The position numbers and the translations under genes are program-made. The notes beneath the pieces are model-generated. The model was not told where the DNA came from. It ran no database searches and worked only from the letters and a program-made list of their open reading frames with translations. Below, piece after piece: positions 34,173 through 42,674 of a stretch of 64,000 nucleotides of DNA. Origin of the DNA: Thermopolyspora flexuosa. Lineage in GTDB: Bacteria > Actinomycetota > Actinomycetes > Streptosporangiales > Streptosporangiaceae. The stretch lies in assembly GCF_006716785.1 (NCBI RefSeq), contig NZ_VFPQ01000001.1, positions 2,790,001 to 2,854,000 on the forward strand, written 5' to 3'. Position 1 is the first letter of the stretch. Every line of letters begins with the position of its first letter.

Positions 34173-35590
34173 CGCCGCAGCAGTCGTCCCGCCCGTTCGC
34201 GCAGCACCGCGACGGGGTTGCCGTGCCGGGCGGCGGCCTTGGCGGCCTTGGGGTCGGTGGGGCCCTGCGCCCAGTCGCCGGTGTGCGTCCCGGTCACCCC
34301 GCCCTTGGCGCGGACCTGGACCGCGAGCGGCTGCAGGGACCATCGGCCGGCGTCCCAGCGGAGCAGGCCGATGCAGGCCTTCGACCGGGCGACGAGCTTC
34401 GGGGTGAGCGGGCCGCACGAGGGCAGCCGGTCGACCGCGACCGGCAGGGCGCCGTCCGGGTCGTCCCCGTCGAGCACGAAGGTGAGCGTGTCGTCCTCGC
34501 CGGTCACCGCGGTGTAGCCCTCGAGCAGCACCGGCTCGGCGATGCGCACCGGGTGCCGCTCCAGCGGCGGTACGGCGGGCGCGGTCGCCCCGGCGAGCCC
34601 GACCCGGGCGGTGACGAACGGGTCGGCGGGCTCGCCGGCCCGCGCCCGGTCGTCGTGCCAGATAAGGTCCCCGCCGGGGAGCAGGGGGAGGTCGGTGACC
34701 TCGAGGGTGAGCCGCCCGGCGAGCGCGCCCAGCAGCACCGGGTGGGCGTCGAACAGCTGCCACAGCGCCGGGCCGACGACCGTGTCCACCTTCGTCGCGC
34801 CCACCGCGGTGCGCACCAGGCGGGGCGGGCCGTCGCCCGCCTCGAGCAGCGCGTGCACCTGAAGCTGCACGGCGGTGGGGTGCTCGTGCACGTCCACGCC
34901 GAGGACGAGCAGCCGCCCCGACACGGTGCCGGCGGGCTCGGCGGCGAGCGGCGACCGGCCGTCCGGCCCGACGTGGGTGAGCAGCAGCGCCCGCGCCCAC
35001 AGGTCGGCCCAGCGGCGGGCGGGGATCCGGTCGAGCACGCCGCAGGCGGCGTACAGCTCCGCGGCGAGGCCGTCGGCGAGCACCGCCGCCCGGCGCAGCC
35101 CGGGCTCGGCGAGCATCGCCTCGATCACCTGGCTCGAGGCCGCGGCGAGGTCGTGGTCGACGCCGCGCCATCCGGCGACGGCGAGCTCGTGCAGCCACGA
35201 CCGCAGCCCGGCGAGCAGGTTCTCCGAGCCGTACGGCCCGGCCGCGGCGGGCTCCCGCCACTCCGCGCGGGTCCGGCCGAGCACGGCGTCGAGGCGGGCG
35301 AGCAGCGCGTCGTGGACCGCGCCGAAGAGCGCGGTGCGCGCCCCCGCCAGCGCCACGAGGTGCTCCTCGGCCGCGGCCCCGGCGGCGACCTTGGTCACCG
35401 CCTCGGCGACCCGGTCGCCGAGCGGGGTGGCCGCCATGGCGGCGGCAAGCGCCTCGAGGGCGGCGACGTGTTCCTCGCCGAGCCGGCCGAGGCCGTGCGC
35501 GAGCGCCCGGTCGAAGCCGTCGGCGAGCTGGAGGGCCTCGGTCACGCCCGGCGGCACGGCGCCGGTGAGCTCGCTCCACACGCCCGGCAT
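34169..35590 (-). CDS. Unrecognised 473-residue protein of the MoxR/VWA/SWIM locus
   Basis: Alpha-rich in its first half (ALQLADGFDRALAHGLGRLGEEHVAALEALA), then a mixed region with GRLLVLGVDVHEHP and ALWQLFDAHPVLLGALAGRLTLEV, and a basic C-terminus. No signal peptide, membrane span or catalytic motif stands out. It may correspond to the DUF5691 group that travels with such loci, but I am not certain. The ATG shares a base with the SWIM gene stop, and its stop overlaps the VWA gene start, so all are translated together. A substrate-adaptor role for the AAA+ machine is a guess from position. Confidence 0.78.
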   Translation of the reverse strand: MPGVWSELTGAVPPGVTEALQLADGFDRALAHGLGRLGEEHVAALEALAAAMAATPLGDRVAEAVTKVAAGAAAEEHLVALAGARTALFGAVHDALLARLDAVLGRTRAEWREPAAAGPYGSENLLAGLRSWLHELAVAGWRGVDHDLAAASSQVIEAMLAEPGLRRAAVLADGLAAELYAACGVLDRIPARRWADLWARALLLTHVGPDGRSPLAAEPAGTVSGRLLVLGVDVHEHPTAVQLQVHALLEAGDGPPRLVRTAVGATKVDTVVGPALWQLFDAHPVLLGALAGRLTLEVTDLPLLPGGDLIWHDDRARAGEPADPFVTARVGLAGATAPAVPPLERHPVRIAEPVLLEGYTAVTGEDDTLTFVLDGDDPDGALPVAVDRLPSCGPLTPKLVARSKACIGLLRWDAGRWSLQPLAVQVRAKGGVTGTHTGDWAQGPTDPKAAKAAARHGNPVAVLRERAGRLLRR

Positions 35591-36117
35591 CAGCCCACCG
35601 CCCCCGTGGCCGGGAACCAGTGCATCTCCGGCAGCGGCGCGGTGGTGCCGGGCAGCTCCAGGTAGGCGAGGTGGCGCAGGAAGCGGCTGAACACCGTCTC
35701 CGCCTGCGCCTGCTCGGGACGCCCGTTCATCCGGGCGATCAGGTCCGACCCGGTGCTCACCTCGGCGTCCACCTCGACCCGCAGGTAGCGGGCGACCCGG
35801 TCCACGCCGTACTGCAGGACGGCCTCGTTGGCCAGGGCGTGCAGGTGCTTGCACGGCGAGCCGCCGAGGCCGCCGCACCACCGGTTGTTGTTCGTGCTGC
35901 AGCTGTATGCGTGGGTGCGGGCGGCGATCGACGACACGTACACGCGGCTCTCGTCCGAGCCGCTCGACACGACGCCCTGCAGGCACCCGCCCGCGAGCTC
36001 GACGAAGGGGACCTTCGCGAGCTTGCGCGGCCGGGCCGGCGAGACGACCCTCGCCGTGCTGCTGCGCTCCCACGATGACGACGACCACGCCTCCGGCGCG
36101 GTCGAATCCGCGATCAC
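35590..36117 (-). CDS. SWIM zinc-finger protein, first gene of the MoxR/VWA operon
   Basis: The 175 residues contain one SWIM-like zinc-binding element: YSCSTNNNRWCGGLGGSPCKHLHAL near residues 70-95, ending in the characteristic CxH. The spacing before it differs from the textbook CxC...CxH. SWIM fingers bind DNA or proteins. Start is GTG with GGAGG nine bases upstream; a 16-bp palindrome stands about 24 bp above it. It opens a five-gene leftward operon in which genes 1-3 overlap and genes 4 and 5 follow closely. A sensor or specificity role is plausible but unproven. Confidence 0.8.
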   Translation of the reverse strand: MIADSTAPEAWSSSSWERSSTARVVSPARPRKLAKVPFVELAGGCLQGVVSSGSDESRVYVSSIAARTHAYSCSTNNNRWCGGLGGSPCKHLHALANEAVLQYGVDRVARYLRVEVDAEVSTGSDLIARMNGRPEQAQAETVFSRFLRHLAYLELPGTTAPLPEMHWFPATGAVG

Positions 36118-36140
36118 TGTTGTCGACCTCCGGGGTTGAG

Positions 36141-36156
36141 GCGATCAAGTGATCGC
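36141..36156. promoter_or_regulatory. Palindrome GCGATCA-AG-TGATCGC upstream of the SWIM operon
   Basis: Perfect 7-bp arms around 2 bp lie just upstream of the operon's first start codon, in the only non-coding gap before it. Likely an operator. Directly beyond are two GC-only palindromic words (GGGGCGCCCC and GGGCGCCCC, about 36,165-36,195) that may terminate the preceding menB transcript. Confidence 0.45.
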
Positions 36157-36233
36157 GAATGTAGCGGGGCGCCCCGACAAAACCGGGCGCCCCGGAAAGC
36201 TCACCTGAAGGCGGGCTCACCGCCCGCGCCGGG

Positions 36234-37109
36234 TCACGGCCGGCGCGGGAACCTGCCGAAGTCGGGGGTGCGCTTCGCCTTGAACGCCTCGCGGCCCTCC
36301 TTCGCCTCCTCGGTGGCGTAGAAGAGCAGGTTGGCGTCGTGGGCGAGCTGCTGGATGCCGGCCATGCCGTCGGTGGCGGCGTTGAAGCTCGCCTTCATCA
36401 GCCGCAGCGCGGTCGGCGACATGCGCAGCATCTCGCGGCACCAGGCGACCGTCTCCCGCTCCAGGTCGGCGAGCGGCACCACGGCGTTGACCAGGCCCAT
36501 CTCCAAGGCCTGCTGCGCGTCGTACTGCCGGCACAGGAACCAGATCTCCTTGGCCTTCTTCACGCCGACGAGCTCGGCGAGCAGCCCGGCCCCGTACCCG
36601 CCGTCGAACGAGCCGACCTTCGGGCCGACCTGGCCGAACCTCGCGTTGTCCGCCGCGATCGTCAGGTCGCAGACCAGGTGCAGCACGTGGCCGCCGCCGA
36701 TCGCGTACCCGGCGACCATGGCGACCACCGGCTTGGGCAGCCGCCGGATCTGGATCTGCAGGTCGGTGACGTGGAACCGGCCCACGCCCCGGGGGTCGGT
36801 GGGGTCGGTGAGGTAGCCGGTGTCCCCGCGCACCCGCTGGTCGCCGCCGGAGCAGAACGCCTTGTCGCCCTCACCGGTGAGAATGATCACACCGATGCCC
36901 GGGTCCTCCCGCGCGATGACCAGCGCGTCCGACATCTCGATCAGCGTCTGCGGCCGGAAGGCGTTGCGCACCTCCGGGCGGCAGATGGTGATCTTGGCGA
37001 TGCCGTCCCCGCTGTACTCGAGGCGGATGTCCTCGTACTCGCCGACCTGCGACCACTTCACCGGCGCGTACAGATCCCGCGCGGCGTCACCCGACCCGAT
37101 GTCCGTCAT
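36234..37109 (-). CDS. menB: 1,4-dihydroxy-2-naphthoyl-CoA synthase
   Basis: The 291-residue crotonase-fold enzyme closes the second ring of menaquinone from o-succinylbenzoyl-CoA. MenB-specific features are [32 protein letters not shown], the oxyanion-hole [20 protein letters not shown] and [11 protein letters not shown], plus the C-terminal [15 protein letters not shown] and KRTPDF. No other men genes are in the window. Its presence implies the classical (not futalosine) menaquinone route. The ATG has a weak Shine-Dalgarno sequence, and an in-frame start 13 codons upstream is possible. Confidence 0.95.
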   Translation of the reverse strand: MTDIGSGDAARDLYAPVKWSQVGEYEDIRLEYSGDGIAKITICRPEVRNAFRPQTLIEMSDALVIAREDPGIGVIILTGEGDKAFCSGGDQRVRGDTGYLTDPTDPRGVGRFHVTDLQIQIRRLPKPVVAMVAGYAIGGGHVLHLVCDLTIAADNARFGQVGPKVGSFDGGYGAGLLAELVGVKKAKEIWFLCRQYDAQQALEMGLVNAVVPLADLERETVAWCREMLRMSPTALRLMKASFNAATDGMAGIQQLAHDANLLFYATEEAKEGREAFKAKRTPDFGRFPRRP

Positions 37110-37167
37110 GGCACCGCAGCGTACTCCACCCGCTCCGGTGCCGTTCATCGGGCTCGGCCGGGGCGGG

Positions 37168-38220
37168 TCAGCCGATGCCGGGGTGGCGCGGCCGGGGCGA
37201 CAGCCCGGCGGCGCGGTAGCAGTCGTCGATGAGCGCCATCGTGGCCACCGCGTCGTCGGCGTCGATCGGCAGCGGGACGCCGTGCCGTACCCGGGCGGCG
37301 AACGCCTCGAGCTGGTAGTGGTACGTGGTGCGGTCGCCGTGCCGTTCCTCCCGCTCCCCCTCGGGCGTGCGGATCACGATCCGGTTGTCCTGGTGGGCCA
37401 GCGGGAAGTTCGGCACGGTCGCCTCGCCGCGCGTCCCGGTCACCGTGATGCTCATGTCGCGCCCGTCGAACGCCATGTGGCAGCGGGCCGTCGCGGTCGC
37501 GCCGCCGGGGAACTCCAGATCGGCGTCGAGCCACTCGTCCACCCCGGGCGCGCCCGCCCGCTCCCCCGCGCGGGCCGCCACCACGCGCGGCTCGCCGCCG
37601 AGGTACGGCGCGAGCATGCGCAGCGCGTGCAGGCAATAGCAGCCGAGGTCCATGAGCGCGCCGCCGGCGAGCTCGAGCGACCAGCGCGGGTCGTCCGGGC
37701 CGGGCCCCGGCACGCGGAAGGCGGCCGTCAAGTGCCGCACCTCGCCGAGCTCGCCGCTCGCCACCAGCTCGCGCAGCCGCCGGTTGACCGGGTGGAACAG
37801 GTAGTGGAAGCCCTCCATGAAGGCCACGCCCGCCTTGGCCACGGCGTCGCGCACCTCGGCGGCCTCCTCGCGGTTGGCCGCGGACGGCTTCTCGGTGAGC
37901 ACGTGCTTGCCCGCGGCGACCGCGGCGAGGTTCCACGGGGCGTGCAGGCCGTTCACCAGCGGGTTGTAGACGACGTCGACCTCGGGGTCGGCCACCACCT
38001 CGGCGTAGGAGCCGGCCACCCGCTCGATGCCGTGCCGTTCGGCGAACTCCTTGGCCCGCGTCCGGTCGCGCGCCGCGACCACGACGATCCGGTGCCCGCC
38101 GGCCTGCGCGGGCTTGACGATCGCCTCCGGTGCGATCCGCGCGGCGCCGAGCAGCCCGATCCGCAACGGGGCCGCGCCCTCGGACCTCGGCGCACCGCCA
38201 CCCGCCGGGACATCCGCCAT
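37168..38220 (-). CDS. Gfo/Idh/MocA-family oxidoreductase
   Basis: A 350-residue NAD(P)-dependent sugar or polyol dehydrogenase-type protein. The Rossmann domain opens [13 protein letters not shown], the nicotinamide-side motif is [11 protein letters not shown] (the EKP signature), and the C-terminal beta-sheet domain includes [10 protein letters not shown] and [16 protein letters not shown] with the family's conserved Asp and His. Cytoplasmic. It reads in the same direction as menB, 58 bp upstream of it, but no functional link is evident. Substrate unknown. Confidence 0.9.
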   Translation of the reverse strand: MADVPAGGGAPRSEGAAPLRIGLLGAARIAPEAIVKPAQAGGHRIVVVAARDRTRAKEFAERHGIERVAGSYAEVVADPEVDVVYNPLVNGLHAPWNLAAVAAGKHVLTEKPSAANREEAAEVRDAVAKAGVAFMEGFHYLFHPVNRRLRELVASGELGEVRHLTAAFRVPGPGPDDPRWSLELAGGALMDLGCYCLHALRMLAPYLGGEPRVVAARAGERAGAPGVDEWLDADLEFPGGATATARCHMAFDGRDMSITVTGTRGEATVPNFPLAHQDNRIVIRTPEGEREERHGDRTTYHYQLEAFAARVRHGVPLPIDADDAVATMALIDDCYRAAGLSPRPRHPGIG

Positions 38221-38432
38221 GCCGTACCCACCTCCGGGCCTGCGTCGAGGGACACGTGTACGGCCGACGGGATCGGCGGCTGCGCGCGAGGCCGAGCCAC
38301 TCCAGGCCGCAAGACGGATATATCGCGAATTTGGCGATGGATCGACCGGTTATGGAAACGGCCTGGTGCCCGGTGCCGCGGTCCCGGCGGTCTTCCGCCA
38401 GACGGAAGCCTTCGAGGGGCGGTCCGCCGGAG

Positions 38433-39617
38433 TCAGGCCGCCCCGGCGGCGGCGAGGGCGCGCTCGAAGTCGGCGACGAGGTCGTCGGGGTTCTCCAAAC
38501 CCACCGCGACGCGGATCAGCGCGGGCGGCACCCCGGCCTCGGTGAGCTCCTCGTCGCTGAGCTCGAGGGCCCACATGGCGGCGGGCCGTACCGCGAGCGT
38601 GCGGTAGCCGCCGAGGCTGGGCGAGCGGCGCACGAGCCGGAGGGCGGACAGCAGCCGCTCGGCCGCCTCGCGGCCGCCGTGCGGCTCGAAGCTCAGCAGC
38701 CCGCCGAAGCCGCGCATCTGGCGGACGGCGAGCCCGTGCTGCGGGTGCTCGGGCAGGCCGGGGTGGTTGACCGCGGCCACACCGGGGTGGGCCTGCAGGA
38801 AGCGGGCGAGCGCGAGGGCGCCCGCGTTCTGGCGCTCCACCCGCATGACCAGGGTGCGCAGGCCGCGTAGCGCGAGCCAGGCGTCGTACGGCGAGACCAC
38901 CGCGCCGACGAGGATGTGGGTCTGCCAGATGCGCTCGATCAGCTCGCGGGAGCCCGCGACGATCCCGGCGAGCACGTCGGAGTGGCCGGACAGCGACTTG
39001 GTGACGCTGTGCATGACCAGGTCCACGCCGCACTCGAGCGGGCGCTGGTTGACCGGGGTGGCGACGGTGTTGTCGGCCATGGTGAGGATGCCGCGGTCGC
39101 GGGCGAGCTCGGCCACGGCCCGCAGGTCGGTCACCCGCAGCAGCGGGTTGCTCGGGGTCTCGAGCATGACCAGGCGGGTGTTCGGCCGCAGCGCGCGGGC
39201 GAAGGCCGGCGTGTCGGCCTGGTCGACGAAGGTCACCTCGATCCCGAGCCGGGGGGCGACGTCCCTGAGGAAGCCGAGCGTTCCGCCGTACATGCTGTGC
39301 TGGGCGACCACGTGGTCCCCGGCGGAGAGCAGGGTGAGCAGCGTGGTGGAGACCGCGCCCATGCCGGAGGCGGTGGCGAGCGCGGCCTCGGCGCCCTCCG
39401 CCTCGGCGATGAGCCGCTCCAGCCTCGCCTGGGTCGGGTTGCCGTACCGGCGGTAGAAGCGCTCGTGCCGGGGTTCGGCGCTCAGCTCGGCGAACTCCTC
39501 CGCAGTGGCCGCCGAGAACGGCACCGACGCGTGGATCGGGGGCGCGATCCCGGGCTCGGCGTCGTCGTCGGCGTCGGCGTGCAGCAGCAGGGTTTCCAGC
39601 GTGAAGGAGTCGTCCAT
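38433..39617 (-). CDS. Trans-sulfuration-family PLP enzyme (cystathionine/methionine gamma-lyase type)
   Basis: A 394-residue Cys/Met-metabolism PLP enzyme. Active-site parts are RYGNPTQARLE, the phosphate-binding SGMGAVSTT, MLETPSNPLLRVTDL and the PLP lysine in VMHSVTKSLSGHSDV. The length and layout suit cystathionine gamma-synthase/lyase, O-acylhomoserine sulfhydrylase or methionine gamma-lyase, and the sequence alone does not separate them. Its promoter faces the aldolase gene across a 196-bp gap with two ATTGTTGACA words. That is an odd partner for sulfur metabolism and suggests shared regulation. Confidence 0.9.
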   Translation of the reverse strand: MDDSFTLETLLLHADADDDAEPGIAPPIHASVPFSAATAEEFAELSAEPRHERFYRRYGNPTQARLERLIAEAEGAEAALATASGMGAVSTTLLTLLSAGDHVVAQHSMYGGTLGFLRDVAPRLGIEVTFVDQADTPAFARALRPNTRLVMLETPSNPLLRVTDLRAVAELARDRGILTMADNTVATPVNQRPLECGVDLVMHSVTKSLSGHSDVLAGIVAGSRELIERIWQTHILVGAVVSPYDAWLALRGLRTLVMRVERQNAGALALARFLQAHPGVAAVNHPGLPEHPQHGLAVRQMRGFGGLLSFEPHGGREAAERLLSALRLVRRSPSLGGYRTLAVRPAAMWALELSDEELTEAGVPPALIRVAVGLENPDDLVADFERALAAAGAA

Positions 39618-39656
39618 GAAGGAAGCCTGTCACACATCGCCCCGCCGATCGACATG

Positions 39657-39686
39657 ATTGTTGACAGTGCCAAAATTGTTGACAAT
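39657..39686. promoter_or_regulatory. Paired ATTGTTGACA operator words
   Basis: ATTGTTGACAGT (39,657) and ATTGTTGACAAT (39,675) repeat with an 18-bp period; the second is a palindrome ATTGT-TG-ACAAT. The form resembles operators of FadR/VanR-type GntR repressors (TTGT..ACAA). They sit between the PLP-enzyme and aldolase genes. A related ATTGGCGACAAT lies at 42,587 before the DUF1932-type dehydrogenase gene. Confidence 0.55.
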
Positions 39687-39813
39687 ATCGGCGACAGGCA
39701 GCAAGGTGGGAGCCGGACGCGGGCGGGGACACCGGCCCGCGTCCGCCCGCCCGCAGACCGCATGAGAGGGTACGGGCGTCCGGTTTGGTACCGCAGGTGA
39801 CGGAGGTGGTGGC

Positions 39814-40521
39814 ATGAGAGGCGTCGTGGTGACCAACCCCGAGCGGGCACCGCTCGACCAGGTCGACGCCCTTGCGAAGTACGGCGTGGCGACCGTGCAC
39901 GAGGCGCTCGGCCGCGAGGGATACCTCGGGCCGCACCTGCGCCCGGTGAACCGCGGCCACCGGATCGCGGGGACCGCGGTGACCGTGCTGTGCTGGCCCG
40001 GTGACAACCTGATGATCCATGTGGCCGTCGAGCAGTGCCGGCCCGGGGACATCCTGGTGGTGACCACCACCTCCCCGTCCACCGACGGCATGTTCGGGGA
40101 GCTGTTCGCCACCGCGCTGCAGCACCGCGGGGTGCGCGGCGCGGTGATCAACGCCGGGTCGCGGGACTCGGCCGAGCTGGGCGAGATGGGCTTCCCGGTG
40201 TGGTCGGCCGCGATCAGCGCCCAGGGCACGGTGAAGGCCACCGCCGGGTCGGTGAACGTGCCGATCGTGATCGGCGGCCAGGTGATCCGGCCGGGCGACG
40301 TGATCCTCGCCGACGACGACGGCGTGATGGTCGTGCCGCGCCAGGACCTGCCGCGCGCCCTGCAGGCCGCGCAGGCCCGCACCGACAAGGAGGAGGCCAC
40401 CCGCCAGGCGTTCCGCCAGGGCGAGCTGGGCCTCGACCGGTACGGCATGCGCCCGCTGCTGGAGAAGCTGGGCGTCGAGTACATCACCGCCGAGGAATAC
40501 GCCCGCCGTACGGGCGCCTGA
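39814..40521 (+). CDS. 4-carboxy-4-hydroxy-2-oxoadipate / HMG aldolase (LigK/GalC, RraA fold)
   Basis: The 235-residue protein belongs to the RraA-like class II pyruvate aldolases that split 4-carboxy-4-hydroxy-2-oxoadipate into pyruvate and oxaloacetate in the 4,5-cleavage pathways of gallate and protocatechuate. The core reads RPGDILVVTTTS, GVRGAVINAGSRDSAE (with catalytic Arg and Asp) and GDVILADDDGVMVVP. Start is ATG with GGAGGTG. It is followed after 18 bp by the tautomerase gene, the expected pathway neighbour. RraA RNase E inhibitors are shorter and lack the long C-terminal helix seen here. Confidence 0.88.
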   Translation: MRGVVVTNPERAPLDQVDALAKYGVATVHEALGREGYLGPHLRPVNRGHRIAGTAVTVLCWPGDNLMIHVAVEQCRPGDILVVTTTSPSTDGMFGELFATALQHRGVRGAVINAGSRDSAELGEMGFPVWSAAISAQGTVKATAGSVNVPIVIGGQVIRPGDVILADDDGVMVVPRQDLPRALQAAQARTDKEEATRQAFRQGELGLDRYGMRPLLEKLGVEYITAEEYARRTGA

Positions 40522-40539
40522 GCCGCGAAGGGAGCTGCG

Positions 40540-41646
40540 ATGGCCGCGACCCCCCACCCGGTGATCGAGAAGGCGATCCGCGAGGGCGTGCGCTGCATGC
40601 TCATGCGCGGCGGCACCTCCAAGGGCGCCTACTTCCTCGCCGAGGACCTGCCCGAGGACCCCGCGCTCCGCGACGAGCTGCTGCTGCGCATCATGGGCAC
40701 GCCCGACCCGCGGCAGATCGACGGCATCGGCGGCGCGACCACGCTCACCAGCAAGGTCGCGATCGTCTCGCGCTCGGCCACGCCGGACGCCGACGTCGAC
40801 TACCTGTTCCTGCAGCTCGGCGTGGAGGAGCCGACCGTCTCCGACAAGCAGAACTGCGGGAACATCCTCGCGGGCATCGGCCCGTTCGCGGTCGAGCGGG
40901 GCCTGGTGCCGGCCGGTCAGGAGACGACCCGGGTGCGGATCCGGATGGTGAACTCGGGCAGCCTCGCCACGGCCACCTTCCCCACCCCGGGCGGGGTCGT
41001 GGAGTACCGCGGCGACACGGCGATCTCCGGCGTGCCGGGCACGGCCGCCGCGGTCGACCTGGAGTTCGCCGACACCGAGGGCTCGGTCACCGGGAGCCTG
41101 CTGCCCACCGGCAACGTCCGCGACGTGATCGACGGCATCGAGGTCACCTGCATCGACAACGGCATGCCGGTGGTGGTGGCCCGGGCCTCCGACTTCGGCC
41201 TCACCGGCTACGAGTCGCCCGAGGAGCTCGCCGCGGACGAGGCGCTGCGCGAGCGCATCCAGTCGCTGCGGCTGCAGGCGGGCAAGCTGATGGGGCTCGG
41301 CGACGTCAGCGCCGCCTCGGTGCCGAAGACCACGCTCGTCGCGCCGCCGCGGGCGGGCGGCATCATCAGCACCCGGACGTTCATCCCGCTCAAGCCGCAC
41401 ACCGCGATCGGCGTGCTCGGCGCGGTCACCGTGGCCACCGCGCTGCTGATCGAGGACGCGGTCGGCCACGAGCTCGCGGTGCTCCCCGAGCCGGGCACCC
41501 CGCTCAAGGTCGAGCACCCCACCGGCACGTTCGAGGTCGGCGTCGAACTCGACTCGAGCGCCACGCCGCCGCGGGTGCGCCGGTCCAGCCTGGTGCGCAC
41601 GGCCCGCAAGCTGTTCGACGGGATCGTGTACGCGCGCGGCTGGTAG
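40540..41646 (+). CDS. 4-oxalomesaconate tautomerase (PrpF/GalD/LigU family)
   Basis: A 368-residue diaminopimelate-epimerase-fold isomerase. Diagnostic segments are CMLMRGGTSKGAYFLAEDLP, QIDGIGGATTLTSKVAIV, SDKQNCGNILAGIGPFA (with an active-site Cys) and GIISTRTFIPLKPHTAIGVLGA. In gallate and protocatechuate degradation it interconverts 4-oxalomesaconate isomers ahead of hydration and the aldolase step, which matches the gene just upstream. PrpF (methylaconitate isomerase) is the alternative. Start ATG has AAGGGAG. The hydratase and dioxygenase of the pathway are not in the window. Confidence 0.88.
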   Translation: MAATPHPVIEKAIREGVRCMLMRGGTSKGAYFLAEDLPEDPALRDELLLRIMGTPDPRQIDGIGGATTLTSKVAIVSRSATPDADVDYLFLQLGVEEPTVSDKQNCGNILAGIGPFAVERGLVPAGQETTRVRIRMVNSGSLATATFPTPGGVVEYRGDTAISGVPGTAAAVDLEFADTEGSVTGSLLPTGNVRDVIDGIEVTCIDNGMPVVVARASDFGLTGYESPEELAADEALRERIQSLRLQAGKLMGLGDVSAASVPKTTLVAPPRAGGIISTRTFIPLKPHTAIGVLGAVTVATALLIEDAVGHELAVLPEPGTPLKVEHPTGTFEVGVELDSSATPPRVRRSSLVRTARKLFDGIVYARGW

Positions 41647-41719
41647 GCCGCTCGGACGTGCGGTGCCGCCGGGCGGCGCCGGCCGGTGGACCGGCCCGGC
41701 CCGCCCGGCGGCACCGTTG

Positions 41720-42523
41720 TCATGCCTTGTCCTGCTCCGCCTGCGCGGCGAGCCGGACCAGCAGGTCGCGGCTCGCGGTCGCGACCAGCGGCGGAACCCC
41801 CAGCTCCTCGAGCATCGCCGCGGCGGCCTCCATCTCGTGCGTCCGCCGTACGGCGTGGCGGTGGCTGCCCTCGACGAGCCGGTCGACGGTGGCCGGACCG
41901 GCCGCGGTGAGCTCGTCGATGATGTTCTGGCGCAGCCACTCCTCGAGGCCCGCGGCGCGGGCCGCCTCGAGGGCCTCCACCACGGCGGCGGCCATGCCCT
42001 TGAAGAACACGCTGCGCAGCAGCTTGCGCCGGGCGGCGCTGCCCGGCTCGCCCTCGAGCACCCTGACGTTCCCGCCGAGCGGGTTGAGCAGGCGGGCCAC
42101 GTCCTCGGCGCCCTCGCCGCTGACGAGCATCGGCACCCGCAGGCCCTTGCCCGGCACCGGGGCCATGATCGCCACATCGGCGAAGCGCACCCCGCGCTCG
42201 CGTGCGGCGGCGGCGAGGTCGGCCTTCAGACCGGGCGAGGCGGTGTTGAGGTCGGCCCACACCGCGCCCTCGCCGACCCCCTCGGCCCCGGCGAGCAGCG
42301 CGTCCATGGCGTCGTGCGCGCTGTTGACGCTGAGCACCAGGTCGGCGCCGCGGGCCGCGTCGGCCTCCCCCGTGCAGGCGACGAGCGGCGGCTCGGCCGG
42401 CACCTTGGGGTCGTAGCCGCGCACGGTCGCCCCGGCGGCGGCGAGGTCGCGGGAGATCGCGCCGCCCGCCTCGCCGAGGCCGAGCACGGCGATGACGGGG
42501 CCCCCACCGCTGGCTGCTGACAT
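41720..42523 (-). CDS. 6-phosphogluconate-dehydrogenase-like NAD-binding protein with DUF1932 domain
   Basis: The 267 residues begin with a Rossmann fold (VIAVLGLGEAGGAISRDLAAAG) of the beta-hydroxyacid dehydrogenase type, then DLVLSVNSAHD, the APVPGKGLRVPML segment and RKLLRSVFFKGMAAAVVEAL. The C-terminal helical part corresponds to DUF1932. Such proteins occur in aromatic and phthalate-type degradation clusters. The ATG used has GGGAGGA upstream; a 16-codon extension is possible. It is convergent with the tautomerase gene and has its own palindromic operator, related to that before the aldolase, so it is probably a pathway member. Confidence 0.84.
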   Translation of the reverse strand: MSAASGGGPVIAVLGLGEAGGAISRDLAAAGATVRGYDPKVPAEPPLVACTGEADAARGADLVLSVNSAHDAMDALLAGAEGVGEGAVWADLNTASPGLKADLAAAARERGVRFADVAIMAPVPGKGLRVPMLVSGEGAEDVARLLNPLGGNVRVLEGEPGSAARRKLLRSVFFKGMAAAVVEALEAARAAGLEEWLRQNIIDELTAAGPATVDRLVEGSHRHAVRRTHEMEAAAAMLEELGVPPLVATASRDLLVRLAAQAEQDKA

Positions 42524-42578
42524 TTCGGCATTCCTCCCAGATACAGCTTCATACGAGTCGTACAGGCTCACCGTATCA

Positions 42579-42606
42579 TTAACAAAATTGGCGACAATTT
42601 TTGTAA
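42579..42606. promoter_or_regulatory. AT-rich operator-like inverted repeat before the DUF1932-type gene
   Basis: TTAACAAAATTG and CAATTTTTGTAA form arms matching at 10 of 12 positions around GCGA. The inner ATTGGCGACAAT matches ATTGTTGACAAT at 39,675 in 10 of 12 bases. This suggests that one regulator controls both promoters. The regulator is not in this window's cluster. Confidence 0.5.
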
Positions 42607-42623
42607 CCTGGTGATTCTGTAGT

Positions 42624-42674
42624 GAACGTTGCGTTCCCTACCTTTGCGGCGTAGCGTTAGAGAACGAAGCGTTC
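42624..42674. promoter_or_regulatory. Two GAACG-N3-CGTTC palindromes around a possible promoter
   Basis: GAACGTTGCGTTC (42,624-42,636) and GAACGAAGCGTTC (42,662-42,674) have identical 5-bp arms, 38 bp apart. Between them TTGCGT and TAGCGT at 17-bp spacing could be -35 and -10 boxes reading rightward. The downstream operon carries a TetR gene, the obvious candidate binder. This is followed by about 200 bp of untranslated DNA before the kinase-like gene. Confidence 0.55.
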
